Part shown: one piece after another, positions 1-6,386 of the stretch
Position numbering within the stretch: position 1 is the first letter of the stretch
How the letters are laid out: each line of letters starts with the position of its first letter
Source of the DNA: Flavobacteriales bacterium UBA3442
GTDB taxonomy: Bacteria; Bacteroidota; Bacteroidia; Flavobacteriales; Schleiferiaceae
DNA: 7,197 nucleotides
Assembly (NCBI GenBank): GCA_002378565.1
Contig: DFSH01000031.1
Location: forward strand, 43,085-50,281
Direction of reading: 5' to 3'
Position numbers and translations under genes: made by a program
The notes under the pieces: model-generated
Database searches by the model: none
Told to the model about the DNA's origin: nothing
Seen by the model: only the letters and a program-made list of their open reading frames with translations

Positions 1-19
1 CCAACTGAGCTAAGGAGGA
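1..19 (-). tRNA. partial tRNA, probably tRNA-Asn (5' end only)
   Basis: Read on the minus strand, the first 19 bases of the window begin with a 7-base acceptor strand TCCTCCT, then T8 and A9, then the D-stem GCTC and the start of the D-loop AGTTGG. This is the canonical 5' end of a tRNA. The gene runs off the left edge, so the anticodon is not visible. A U at position 1 with the acceptor UCCUCCU is typical of tRNA-Asn, which is why I favour that identity; the anticodon, normally GTT, would be decisive. It is transcribed away from the kinase gene on the plus strand. Confidence 0.72.
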
Positions 20-40
20 ATGTGTTCCTGTTAAGGGGTG

Positions 41-72
41 CAATATTACAAAGATTCACCCGGTGGGGCAAA
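41..72 (-). promoter_or_regulatory. candidate promoter of the tRNA
   Basis: On the minus strand a TTTG (72-69) is followed after exactly 20 bases by TAATATTG (48-41), one mismatch from the Bacteroidota -7 consensus TAnnTTTG. Spacing and sequence match the ZIP transporter promoter elsewhere in this window. The predicted transcript start near position 36 would leave a leader of about 17 bases before the mature tRNA end at 19, to be removed by RNase P. The promoter call is inferred from consensus only. Confidence 0.45.
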
Positions 73-81
73 GCTTCCCCC

Positions 82-89
82 TATCTTTG
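82..89 (+). promoter_or_regulatory. -7 promoter element of the pfkB-hslR operon
   Basis: TATCTTTG is a perfect match to the Bacteroidota -7 element TAnnTTTG. Transcription would begin about 5 bases downstream, near position 94, giving a roughly 20-base A/T-rich leader before the ATG at 115. I see no clear TTG-type -33 element at the expected 19-21 base distance, so this promoter may be weak or activator-dependent. Confidence 0.6.
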
Positions 90-114
90 CCCTGAATTTT
101 AAAAAATCGTGAAG

Positions 115-1026
115 ATGAGCTTGTTGATCGTAGGAACCGTTGCCTTTGACGGATTGGAGACACCCTTTGGCGTTCGCGAGAAAATCCTTGGTGGCTCTGC
201 CTTGTATGGCTCGTTGAGCGCAGCTCTGTACACTGACGATGTGCAATTGGTGTCCGTTGTGGGTGGCGACTTTCTTGCCTCAGACATTCAGTTAATGGCA
301 GATAAAGGCATCAATGTCGATGGCCTGGAGGTGATTGCAGATCAGAAAACCTTCTTTTGGAAAGGCAAATACCACACGGACATGAATAGCCGTGACACCA
401 TAGAAACGCAACTGAACGTGCTGGAGAACTTTGTCCCGAAGGTTCCTGAGTCTGCAAAGTCGTGTGACATTGTGCTTTTGTGCAACCTCGTTCCGGCGAT
501 CCAAATGATGGCGCTGAAAGCCATGAATAAGCCAAGCCTTGTCGTGCTGGACACCATGAATTTGTGGATTGACAACACCCTTGAGGATTTATTGGCCATC
601 TTGAGGGAGGTTGACGTATTGACCATCAATGATGAAGAAGCACGTCTGCTGTCTGGAGAGCATAACCTTGTCAAAGCAGCAGAAGGCATCAAGGCCATGG
701 GCCCGTCTGTCTTGATCATCAAAAAAGGCGAACACGGCGCTTTGTTGTTTGGCCCAGAAGGAAGAATCTTCTTTGCCCCAGCACTACCCCTTGCTGATGT
801 GGTAGATCCCACAGGAGCTGGGGACTGTTTTGCTGGTGGGTTTGTAGGGCACCTCGCTCAAACCAATGACTTCTCCTTTGACAACATGAAGCGCGCCTTG
901 ATGGAAGCAGCCACCATGGGCAGCATTGCCGTTGAAGCATTTGGCCCAGAGCGCATCTTTGAAGTGACCCATGAAGAGGTCAGGGCGCGTCGCGCACTGT
1001 TCACGGATTTGGCTCAGGTCAACTAA
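115..1026 (+). CDS. PfkB-family carbohydrate (sugar/nucleoside) kinase
   Basis: A cytoplasmic ATP-dependent small-molecule kinase of the ribokinase/PfkB superfamily, 303 aa, a normal length for the family. The N-terminal strand reads LLIVGTVAFD and is followed by the substrate-side glycine pair at G26-G27 (LGGSALYG). Near the C-terminus is the PfkB signature DPTGAGDCFAGGF starting at D231, with the anion-hole GAG and the catalytic base D237. The substrate cannot be named from these motifs: ribose, fructose, adenosine and other sugars are all used within the family. I chose ATG 115, giving MSLLIVG. A GTG at 109 would add two residues, but the leader before it would be very short. The Hsp15-like gene follows after 3 bases, so the two are almost certainly co-transcribed from the TATCTTTG promoter at 82. 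There is no Shine-Dalgarno sequence, as is usual in Bacteroidota; the stretch upstream of the start is A-rich instead. Confidence 0.9.
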   Translation: MSLLIVGTVAFDGLETPFGVREKILGGSALYGSLSAALYTDDVQLVSVVGGDFLASDIQLMADKGINVDGLEVIADQKTFFWKGKYHTDMNSRDTIETQLNVLENFVPKVPESAKSCDIVLLCNLVPAIQMMALKAMNKPSLVVLDTMNLWIDNTLEDLLAILREVDVLTINDEEARLLSGEHNLVKAAEGIKAMGPSVLIIKKGEHGALLFGPEGRIFFAPALPLADVVDPTGAGDCFAGGFVGHLAQTNDFSFDNMKRALMEAATMGSIAVEAFGPERIFEVTHEEVRARRALFTDLAQVN

Positions 1027-1029
1027 GCC

Positions 1030-1392
1030 ATGCGTGCAGATCGCTATCTCTGGTCAGTGAGGTTGTTCAAAACCCGAGGCCTGGCGGCTGAAGCACTAAA
1101 AAAGGGCAAAGTCACCATGGACGAAGTCCGCATCAAGGCTTCACGGGTGATGAGTCCTGGCGCCCAGTTTCAGATCACTTACCTAGGGTACAAGCGACAG
1201 TTCAAGGTGTTGGCCCTTCCCGTCTCCCGCGTTGGGGCAAAGCTTGTCCCAGACTTGCTTGTGGAGACCACTGCACAGTCTGAATTGGACCGCAGGGACC
1301 AGCTTGCGGCGGCCAAAGGGTTTGGCTCTCACCGCGTTGTAGGTAGGCCTACAAAAAAAGACCGAAGGGACATCGAGGATTTCATGAGTTAA
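1030..1392 (+). CDS. hslR: S4-domain RNA-binding protein, Hsp15-like
   Basis: A small basic cytoplasmic protein of 120 aa. Residues 1-60 form an S4 RNA-binding domain: the start MRADRYLWSVRLFKTRGLA closely resembles the Hsp15 opening (RxDKWLWxxRFxKTR), followed by the KKGKVTMD and IKASRVMSPGA segments. The C-terminal GRPTKKDRRDIEDF corresponds to the conserved R-P-x-K-K-x-R-R-D tail of Hsp15. In E. coli, Hsp15 binds 50S subunits that still carry a nascent peptidyl-tRNA and helps recycle them after heat-induced translation failure. The same role is inferred here. The gene starts 3 bases after the kinase stop codon, without its own promoter or Shine-Dalgarno sequence, so it is probably translated from the kinase transcript. 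No intrinsic terminator is evident after it. A more general S4-domain protein is the alternative reading, but the tail motif favours Hsp15. Confidence 0.87.
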   Translation: MRADRYLWSVRLFKTRGLAAEALKKGKVTMDEVRIKASRVMSPGAQFQITYLGYKRQFKVLALPVSRVGAKLVPDLLVETTAQSELDRRDQLAAAKGFGSHRVVGRPTKKDRRDIEDFMS

Positions 1393-1471
1393 GGTGCATA
1401 AAGCCACAGAAAACAACGATTTAAACCAGATCTAAATTGGCGGCATCCCGTTATGATAAAGGCTTCCTGCT

Positions 1472-1509
1472 AAACGGTTGATAACATTTGAAACGGTTGA
1501 TAACATTTG
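1472..1509 (+). repeat. perfect 19-bp tandem direct repeat upstream of the TonB receptor
   Basis: The unit aaacggttgataacatttg occurs at 1472-1490 and again, identical and immediately adjacent, at 1491-1509. Each unit contains a small dyad GTT-gat-AAC and ends in TAACATTTG, which resembles the -7 element TAnnTTTG with one extra base. A degenerate GGTTG...ATTTG pair recurs at about 1525-1542. The repeat lies 72 bases before the receptor start codon and could be a regulator binding site or part of the promoter. Confidence 0.85.
1477..1509 (+). promoter_or_regulatory. tentative promoter of the TonB receptor gene
   Basis: GTTG in the first repeat copy (1477-1480) lies 20 bases before TAACATTTG in the second copy (1501-1509). 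This gives a near-consensus -33/-7 arrangement with a 9-base rather than 8-base -7 element. A second imperfect -7 candidate, CATATTTG at 1543-1550, has no matching -33 element. The rest of the 188-base gap between hslR and the receptor shows no ORF, terminator or RNA gene that I can support. Confidence 0.3.
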
Positions 1510-1580
1510 CTGCTGTGGCGTGATGGTTGTGCCAGGATTTGCCATATTTGTTTAAATCATCCAATTAACCTAAACCCCTT

Positions 1581-4064
1581 ATGATGAAACATGTATTAAC
1601 AATCAGTGCGGCCATTCTTGCCTTTAGCATGAATGCCCAAGTTGAGGGAGAAGTGATCGAGCTAACAGAGCTAGAAATTGTCTCCTCACGCTACGATGAA
1701 AAAGCGCCATTTACGGTGACCAATATCGACAAAAAGCAAATCACTAACACACTTGCATCACGTGACATCCCCGAGGTGCTTAACACGTCACCTTCTATTT
1801 ACGCAACCAACCAAGGCGGTGGTGCTGGCGACGCCAGAATCAACGTTCGTGGATTCAACCAACGCAACGTAGCTATCATGATTAATGGTGTTCCTGTGAA
1901 CGACATTGAGAATGGTTGGGTATACTGGTCTAACTGGGATGGCTTAGGTGATGCAACAAGCAACATTCAAGTACAGCGCGGATTGTCTGGTGTCAACTTG
2001 GCGGTACCATCTATTGGTGGCACCATCAACATCATCTCTGACCCTGCTCAATACAACAAAGGCGGATCCGTTCGTCAAGAGGTTGGAAGCTACGGCTTCT
2101 TGAAGACTGCCATGAGCTTGAATTCAGGTCGTATCAATGACAAAATGGCAATTAGCGCCACGTTGGTTCGTAAAACCGGTGATGGTTTCGCAAAGGGCAC
2201 ATGGACAGATGCATGGGCTTACTACATGGGTGCATCCTACCAGGTTGACGACAAGAACAAGCTGGAGGCTTATGTGATCGGCGCACCTCAGCGTCATGGA
2301 CAGAACTTGTACAAGCAAAACATTGCTCGTTACTCACACGCATTAGCTGACAACATGGAAGGCTATGACCCCGCAGCGAAGGACGACTACAAAGAGTTTG
2401 GTCGCGACTTCAACCAGAACTATTCACCGGTTGACGCTAGCTACGATGGCCAGCAGCACTTCAGCATGTACAACACAACGATTGGTGACCGCAAGGTGAC
2501 GGATCATTTGAATGAGCGTGAGAACTTTTTCCACAAGCCTCAGATCAACTTCAACTGGTATCACACGGTCAATGACGACATGACGTGGAGCAATATCTTC
2601 TACTACAGCGGTGGTAAAGGTGGTGGCACAGGTACCTACGGTTCTGTGAAAACTGATTACGGCGATGGCGGTGGCCTTCGCAATTGGAACGATGAGATTG
2701 CTCAAAACCAAGACGTGTCTGATGGCAGCCCTGCTTCAACAGGCATTTTGCGTAATTCAGTTAACCAGCAGTCTACATGGGGTGTGATTTCCAAGCTGTT
2801 CCATCAGGTGAATGATGAATTGAAATTGACCTATGGTATTGACGCTCGCACCGCGAAAGTTGGTCACTGGAGAGAGGTTCGCGATCTATTGGGTGGTGAG
2901 TACTTTAACTACACAGGCAACGATTTTGATACTGATGCCGCATCACAACAGAAAGGCCTGGGCGACAAGGTTGCCTACTTCAACACGAACACGGTTAGCT
3001 GGTTGGGTGGATACCTTCAGGGTAACTACGAAAGTGGCCCCATGACAGTCAACTTCATGACAGGTGTGACTGCAGCTTCCTACAGCTACACGGATCATTT
3101 CCGCGCGGCAGGAGCTGGTGATATGGCTTCAGAGAATGGTGAGTTTATGCAGGAGAACAACAACCTTCCAGGTGTGCAGTTCAAAGGCGGTGTGAGCTAC
3201 CAGATCAACGATGAGCTTCGCGCATTTGTCAACGGTGGTTGGGTTAAAGCAACACCAACGTACGACAAAGCCATCAATGACAATTCTGGCCGCAAGTACG
3301 AGCAGACTTTAGCCAACAACGAGACTTTCAAGTCTGTTGAAGTTGGTATGGGCTGGAGCGCACCGAACGGCATCCTTGCCTTGTCGGCAAACTACTACAA
3401 CACCTTGTGGTTGAATCGTACAAGGTCCTTCTTTGTTGTGGACAGTTCAGGTGCTGAGAGTGCGATCTATCTCCAAGGCATGAATGCCAATCACTCTGGT
3501 GTAGAGATTGAAGCATCCATCAAGCCAATGGATGATCTTCGCATTGATATCGGTGCATCATTCGGTGACTGGGTACTATTGGATGACTTGGATGGCGAAT
3601 ACACTGACTATTCTTCAGGTGCTGCTGTATCGACAGATGTTAACTACTACGTTGGTGGTCTACATGTTGGTGACGCACCGCAGAACCAGATCATGGGCTC
3701 TATCACCTACACTGGCATCAAGGGGATGAACGCTCGCTTGTCCATGCGCCACTACGATAAGTTCTTCTCTGACTGGAACGTGTTTGATCGTGATGACGCT
3801 GCTGATGCAGGTGTTGAGTCATGGCAGATTCCTTCATTCACCTTGGTGGATTTGAACTTGAACTACCGCTTGCCATTTGATTTCAACGGCACAACGGTTG
3901 ACGCATTTGTTCACGTGTTGAACCTCACTGACGCCCTATACATTCAGGACGCTGTGGACAACTCAAGGTACAATGACTATGACGGGGATCATGATGCGGA
4001 TGACGCTGAGGTCTTCTTGGGTTTACCACGTCGTTTCAACGTAGGCATGAAGATCAATTTCTGA
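1581..4064 (+). CDS. TonB-dependent outer-membrane receptor
   Basis: An 827-aa outer-membrane beta-barrel transporter that would use energy from TonB-ExbB-ExbD to import a bulky ligand. The N-terminus MMKHVLTISAAILAFSMNA is a signal peptide, with probable cleavage after A19. A TonB-box-like stretch follows at about residues 25-36 (VIELTELEIVSS). The plug domain spans roughly residues 45-155: PEVLNTSPSIYA, INVRGFNQRNVAIMINGVPVND, and the closing IGGTINI at 145-151. The remainder is the barrel, rich in alternating aromatic strands, ending GLPRRFNVGMKINF with the C-terminal F expected for outer-membrane insertion. The CarboxypepD_reg-like N-terminal extension common in SusC-type receptors is absent and no SusD partner follows, so a FecA/siderophore-like or metal-chelate role is more likely than glycan uptake. 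The actual ligand is not determinable. Two ATGs stand side by side at 1581 and 1584; I use the first. The gene is monocistronic, ending at a strong terminator. Confidence 0.93.
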   Translation: MMKHVLTISAAILAFSMNAQVEGEVIELTELEIVSSRYDEKAPFTVTNIDKKQITNTLASRDIPEVLNTSPSIYATNQGGGAGDARINVRGFNQRNVAIMINGVPVNDIENGWVYWSNWDGLGDATSNIQVQRGLSGVNLAVPSIGGTINIISDPAQYNKGGSVRQEVGSYGFLKTAMSLNSGRINDKMAISATLVRKTGDGFAKGTWTDAWAYYMGASYQVDDKNKLEAYVIGAPQRHGQNLYKQNIARYSHALADNMEGYDPAAKDDYKEFGRDFNQNYSPVDASYDGQQHFSMYNTTIGDRKVTDHLNERENFFHKPQINFNWYHTVNDDMTWSNIFYYSGGKGGGTGTYGSVKTDYGDGGGLRNWNDEIAQNQDVSDGSPASTGILRNSVNQQSTWGVISKLFHQVNDELKLTYGIDARTAKVGHWREVRDLLGGEYFNYTGNDFDTDAASQQKGLGDKVAYFNTNTVSWLGGYLQGNYESGPMTVNFMTGVTAASYSYTDHFRAAGAGDMASENGEFMQENNNLPGVQFKGGVSYQINDELRAFVNGGWVKATPTYDKAINDNSGRKYEQTLANNETFKSVEVGMGWSAPNGILALSANYYNTLWLNRTRSFFVVDSSGAESAIYLQGMNANHSGVEIEASIKPMDDLRIDIGASFGDWVLLDDLDGEYTDYSSGAAVSTDVNYYVGGLHVGDAPQNQIMGSITYTGIKGMNARLSMRHYDKFFSDWNVFDRDDAADAGVESWQIPSFTLVDLNLNYRLPFDFNGTTVDAFVHVLNLTDALYIQDAVDNSRYNDYDGDHDADDAEVFLGLPRRFNVGMKINF

Positions 4065-4100
4065 ACGATTTGAATGACTTGAATTCTTAGGAATTCATGC

Positions 4101-4135
4101 AAAGCCCCCGGCCCTGTGTCGGGGGCTTTTTTTTT
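4101..4135 (+). terminator. intrinsic terminator of the TonB receptor gene
   Basis: The arm AAAGCCCCCG (4101-4110) pairs perfectly with CGGGGGCTTT (4120-4129) around a 9-base loop. The T-run extends from 4127 to 4135. It lies 36 bases after the receptor stop codon. Because the A's on the 5' side mirror the T's it could also work in reverse, but no minus-strand gene is nearby. A small hairpin TGAATTC-ttag-GAATTCA sits just upstream at 4080-4097. Confidence 0.95.
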
Positions 4136-4166
4136 GTCTTATAGTTGGCTTGCCTGACTATCTTTG
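4133..4166 (+). promoter_or_regulatory. rseP promoter, -7 element abutting the start codon
   Basis: TATCTTTG at 4159-4166 is a perfect Bacteroidota -7 element. A TTTG at 4133-4136, formed by the end of the terminator T-run, lies 22 bases upstream and may act as a slightly long-spaced -33 element. The start codon is only 6 bases after the -7 element, so the predicted transcript start falls within about two bases of the ATG. Confidence 0.65.
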
Positions 4167-4172
4167 GCCCTT

Positions 4173-5492
4173 ATGATTATACAGATCCTCCAATTCGTTC
4201 TTGGCCTTTCATTGCTTGTGGTACTGCACGAGCTTGGCCATTTTATTCCCGCTGTTGCCTTCAAAACACGGGTTGAAAAATTCTACCTTTTTTTTGATCC
4301 ATGGTTCTCATTGTTCAAGACCAAAATCCGCGGTACGGAAGTGGGTATTGGCTGGTTGCCACTGGGTGGCTATGTGAAGATCTCAGGCATGGTAGATGAG
4401 AGTATGGACAATGAGCAAATGCTTCAGGAGCCCAAGCCTTACGAGTTTCGATCTAAACCAGCTTGGCAGCGATTAATCATCCTCTTGGGTGGCGTGACAG
4501 TCAACGTCATCACCTCCATCATCATTTATACCGGCATGATGGCTTACTATGGTGAGACCTATGTTGCCACAGAAGACCTCAAGGGAGGCATCATGGTCAA
4601 CGAACTTGGCCAATCCTTTGGCTTAGCCAATGGTGATGTGGTGATGCTTGTCAATGGCGAACGCCCTCGCCGGTTCAGAGACATTGGAATTGAAATTCTA
4701 CTTGGCGAAGGCGGCGACGTGGTGGTTGACCGATCCGGTCAACTGATCACCCTACCGATCACCAACGCCTTCATTGCAGAAGCCTTGGAAGCAGAGAGCC
4801 CCATCATGGCTCCACGCATGCCATACATTGTCAAAGGCTTCACTGAGGCTAGCTTTGCTGATGAGGCGGGGCTGAAGGTCGGTGATCGACTGATTGCGCT
4901 CAATGGCCAAAGCATGCTCTATGTGGACGAGTATTTTGCAGTTATCCCATCCCACCATGGTGAGTCCATTGAGCTCGCCTTTATGCGAGGTGATGACATG
5001 CTTGAGGTCATGGTACCCGTGAGTGACTCTGGCCAGATAGGCGTGTTCAGGGAGGATGACCCGAAGGCCATTTTTCCTATCACTACCAAGACCTATTCAG
5101 GCATGGCCGCGATTGGCGCTGGATGGAATAAGACCACATCTACATTGAGTTCCTATGCTCGCCAAGTGAAACTCATGGCGACACCAGAAACCGGGGCTCA
5201 CAAGAAAGCCGGCGGGTTTATCACGATCTTCCAACAATACCCTAGCACATGGGATTGGCAAGCATTTTGGGGCTTCACCGCCTTCTTTAGCCTGGCCCTT
5301 GCCTTCTTGAACATCCTTCCCATTCCGGCATTGGACGGCGGGCATGCCATGTTTGTCATCTATGAAATGGTGGCTGGCAAGCCGGCAAGCACCAAGGTCA
5401 TGGAGGGCGCTCAAATGGTTGGCTTCTTCATATTGATGGGGCTGCTGTTGCTGGTTAACGGCAATGATGTGATGCGCCTGTTTGGCAGCTGA
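4173..5492 (+). CDS. rseP: RseP-type site-2 (intramembrane) zinc metalloprotease
   Basis: An inner-membrane S2P-family protease of 439 aa, a usual size for Bacteroidota RseP. TM1 (about residues 3-23) carries the zinc motif HELGH at H19-H23 with E20 as catalytic base. TM2 (about 100-122) holds GGVTVN. Two periplasmic PDZ domains follow: a weaker one around 125-205 and a clear one around 215-285 (FADEAGLKVGDRLIALNG). The late membrane region contains NILPIPALDGGH, with D388 as the third zinc ligand, and a final helix lies at about 411-434. In E. coli RseP cuts the anti-sigma factor RseA after DegS and clears signal-peptide remnants. An equivalent regulated-proteolysis role is inferred here; the substrate is not visible. 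ATG 4173 is the first usable start. A TTG at 4164 lies inside the promoter element, and the next in-frame Met is downstream of HELGH. The transcript is therefore probably leaderless. The stop codon directly abuts that of the convergent ZIP gene. Confidence 0.95.
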   Translation: MIIQILQFVLGLSLLVVLHELGHFIPAVAFKTRVEKFYLFFDPWFSLFKTKIRGTEVGIGWLPLGGYVKISGMVDESMDNEQMLQEPKPYEFRSKPAWQRLIILLGGVTVNVITSIIIYTGMMAYYGETYVATEDLKGGIMVNELGQSFGLANGDVVMLVNGERPRRFRDIGIEILLGEGGDVVVDRSGQLITLPITNAFIAEALEAESPIMAPRMPYIVKGFTEASFADEAGLKVGDRLIALNGQSMLYVDEYFAVIPSHHGESIELAFMRGDDMLEVMVPVSDSGQIGVFREDDPKAIFPITTKTYSGMAAIGAGWNKTTSTLSSYARQVKLMATPETGAHKKAGGFITIFQQYPSTWDWQAFWGFTAFFSLALAFLNILPIPALDGGHAMFVIYEMVAGKPASTKVMEGAQMVGFFILMGLLLLVNGNDVMRLFGS

Positions 5493-5497
5493 TCAGC
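5488..5497. other. 10-bp palindrome formed by two abutting convergent stop codons
   Basis: GCTGATCAGC is a perfect palindrome. Its core TGATCA is made of the rseP stop TGA (5490-5492) and the reverse complement of the ZIP transporter stop TGA (5495-5493). There is no intergenic base and no T-run beside it, so it is not a recognisable intrinsic terminator. Confidence 0.85.
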
Positions 5498-6305
5498 CTA
5501 GGGCAACATCCAAAGTCATCATGATGACAAAGCCACCGATGAATCCCAAGGTGGCGACATCCGTGTTATTGGCCCTCTGGGTTTCAGGCACAACCTCCTC
5601 GATGACCACATAGATCATGGCGCCAGCAGCAAAAGCCAAGGCATAAGGCAAAAACGGCTGCATGATCATTACTGTGGCAGCACCGATGACACCTGCAACG
5701 GGTTCCACAATGGCGGACAGCTGTCCGTAAAAGAAACTTTTTCTTTTGGAAACACCCTGTCTTCGAAGAGGAAAGCTAACAGCCATGCCTTCGGGGAAGT
5801 TTTGAAGCCCAATACCAATAGCTAAGGCGACAGCTGCGCCAATGCTTGCGCCATCAACGCCTGCTGCAGCTGCACCAAAGGCCACGCCAACGGCTAGCCC
5901 TTCAGGGATGTTGTGCAAGGTGATGGCAAGCACCAGCAGCGTGGTGGATTTCCAATCTGTTTTGATGCCCTCTGCTTCATTTCGGTTGAAGTTGATGTGA
6001 AGGTGGGGAATCAACTTATCCAATCCGTAGAGGAACAGGGCACCAGCCAGAAATCCAATTCCTGGGGCAAGCCAAGGAATTTTCCCTTGAGCCTCAGACA
6101 TCTCAATGGCAGGGGCAAGCAAGCTCCAATAGCTGGCGGCCATCATCACCCCACCGGTGAACCCCAACATGCCATCCAGAACCTTCCTGGACATCTCTTT
6201 GAACAAAAAGACCAATGCAGCTCCGCTTGCAGTCACTAGCCACGTGAAGGTGGTAGCATACAAGGCAAGAAGAATGGGGTTGATGTTGGCGAGATTCTCA
6301 AACAT
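5493..6305 (-). CDS. ZIP-family divalent metal transporter (GufA/ZupT-like)
   Basis: A polytopic inner-membrane transporter of 270 aa with about eight hydrophobic segments, the usual ZIP plan. The metal-site helices are clear: LHNIPEGLAVGVAFG around H131-E135, GLQNFPEGMAVSFPLR around N169-E172, and GQLSAIVEPVAGVIGA with E201. An EEVVPE segment lies at 236-241. The paired HNIPEG / QNFPEG motifs and the E-P glutamate match the GufA subgroup. Known members take zinc, iron, manganese or related divalent ions into the cytoplasm; specificity cannot be read here. The loop around residues 96-113 has two histidines (HLHINFN) but is not a long His-rich loop. I place the start at ATG 6305 (MFENLANINP). 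A longer reading from TTG 6332 would begin inside the promoter element TAACTTTG (6337-6330) and is unlikely. The gene is single, divergent from lpxH and convergent with rseP. Confidence 0.92.
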   Translation of the reverse strand: MFENLANINPILLALYATTFTWLVTASGAALVFLFKEMSRKVLDGMLGFTGGVMMAASYWSLLAPAIEMSEAQGKIPWLAPGIGFLAGALFLYGLDKLIPHLHINFNRNEAEGIKTDWKSTTLLVLAITLHNIPEGLAVGVAFGAAAAGVDGASIGAAVALAIGIGLQNFPEGMAVSFPLRRQGVSKRKSFFYGQLSAIVEPVAGVIGAATVMIMQPFLPYALAFAAGAMIYVVIEEVVPETQRANNTDVATLGFIGGFVIMMTLDVALG

Positions 6306-6329
6306 GGTAGTGGCAGCTATGATATGACG

Positions 6330-6361
6330 CAAAGTTAGCCTATCCTAACTGCCCCTGCAAA
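6330..6361 (-). promoter_or_regulatory. promoter of the ZIP transporter
   Basis: On the minus strand TTTG (6361-6358) is followed after 20 bases by TAACTTTG (6337-6330), a full match to the Bacteroidota -33/-7 pattern. Transcription should start near 6325, leaving a leader of about 20 bases before the ATG at 6305. I see no Fur- or Zur-like palindrome in the 85-base divergent gap. Confidence 0.75.
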
Positions 6362-6378
6362 TGCCTGTGGTGATGGCC

Positions 6379-6386
6379 TATCTTTG
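6379..6386 (+). promoter_or_regulatory. lpxH -7 promoter element adjacent to the start codon
   Basis: TATCTTTG is a perfect -7 element, identical to those at 82 and 4159. The ATG at 6391 begins 4 bases after it, which is where transcription itself would be expected to start. The -33 region (about 6354-6358) is weak, reading CCTGC rather than TTTG, and lies next to the -33 element of the divergent ZIP promoter. Confidence 0.62.

Noticed and set aside
109..114. GTG start at 109 for the kinase
   Set aside because: It adds only MK before an ATG that fits the family N-terminus; the GTG cannot be excluded but is less likely.
342..812. 156-codon open frame on the minus strand inside the kinase gene
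   Set aside because: It has no recognisable motif and lies wholly antisense to a well-supported PfkB gene; it is a shadow of that gene's codon usage.
1420..1558. Inverted pair GATTTAAA (1420-1427) and TTTAAATC (1551-1558) as ends of an inserted element
   Set aside because: The arms are only 8 A/T-rich bases, no flanking target duplication is seen, and there is no coding content between them.
4080..4097. Hairpin TGAATTC-ttag-GAATTCA as a separate regulatory element
   Set aside because: The arms are only 7 bp and A/T-rich and it sits just before a far stronger terminator; probably chance or a minor 3' end structure.
4164..4172. Extended rseP start at TTG 4164 (MALMIIQ)
   Set aside because: The TTG is the end of the perfect -7 element TATCTTTG and would lie upstream of the predicted transcript start.
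6306..6332. Extended ZIP transporter start at TTG 6332 (MRHIIAATT)
   Set aside because: It begins inside the promoter element TAACTTTG; the ATG at 6305 leaves a normal short leader and a full-length ZIP protein.
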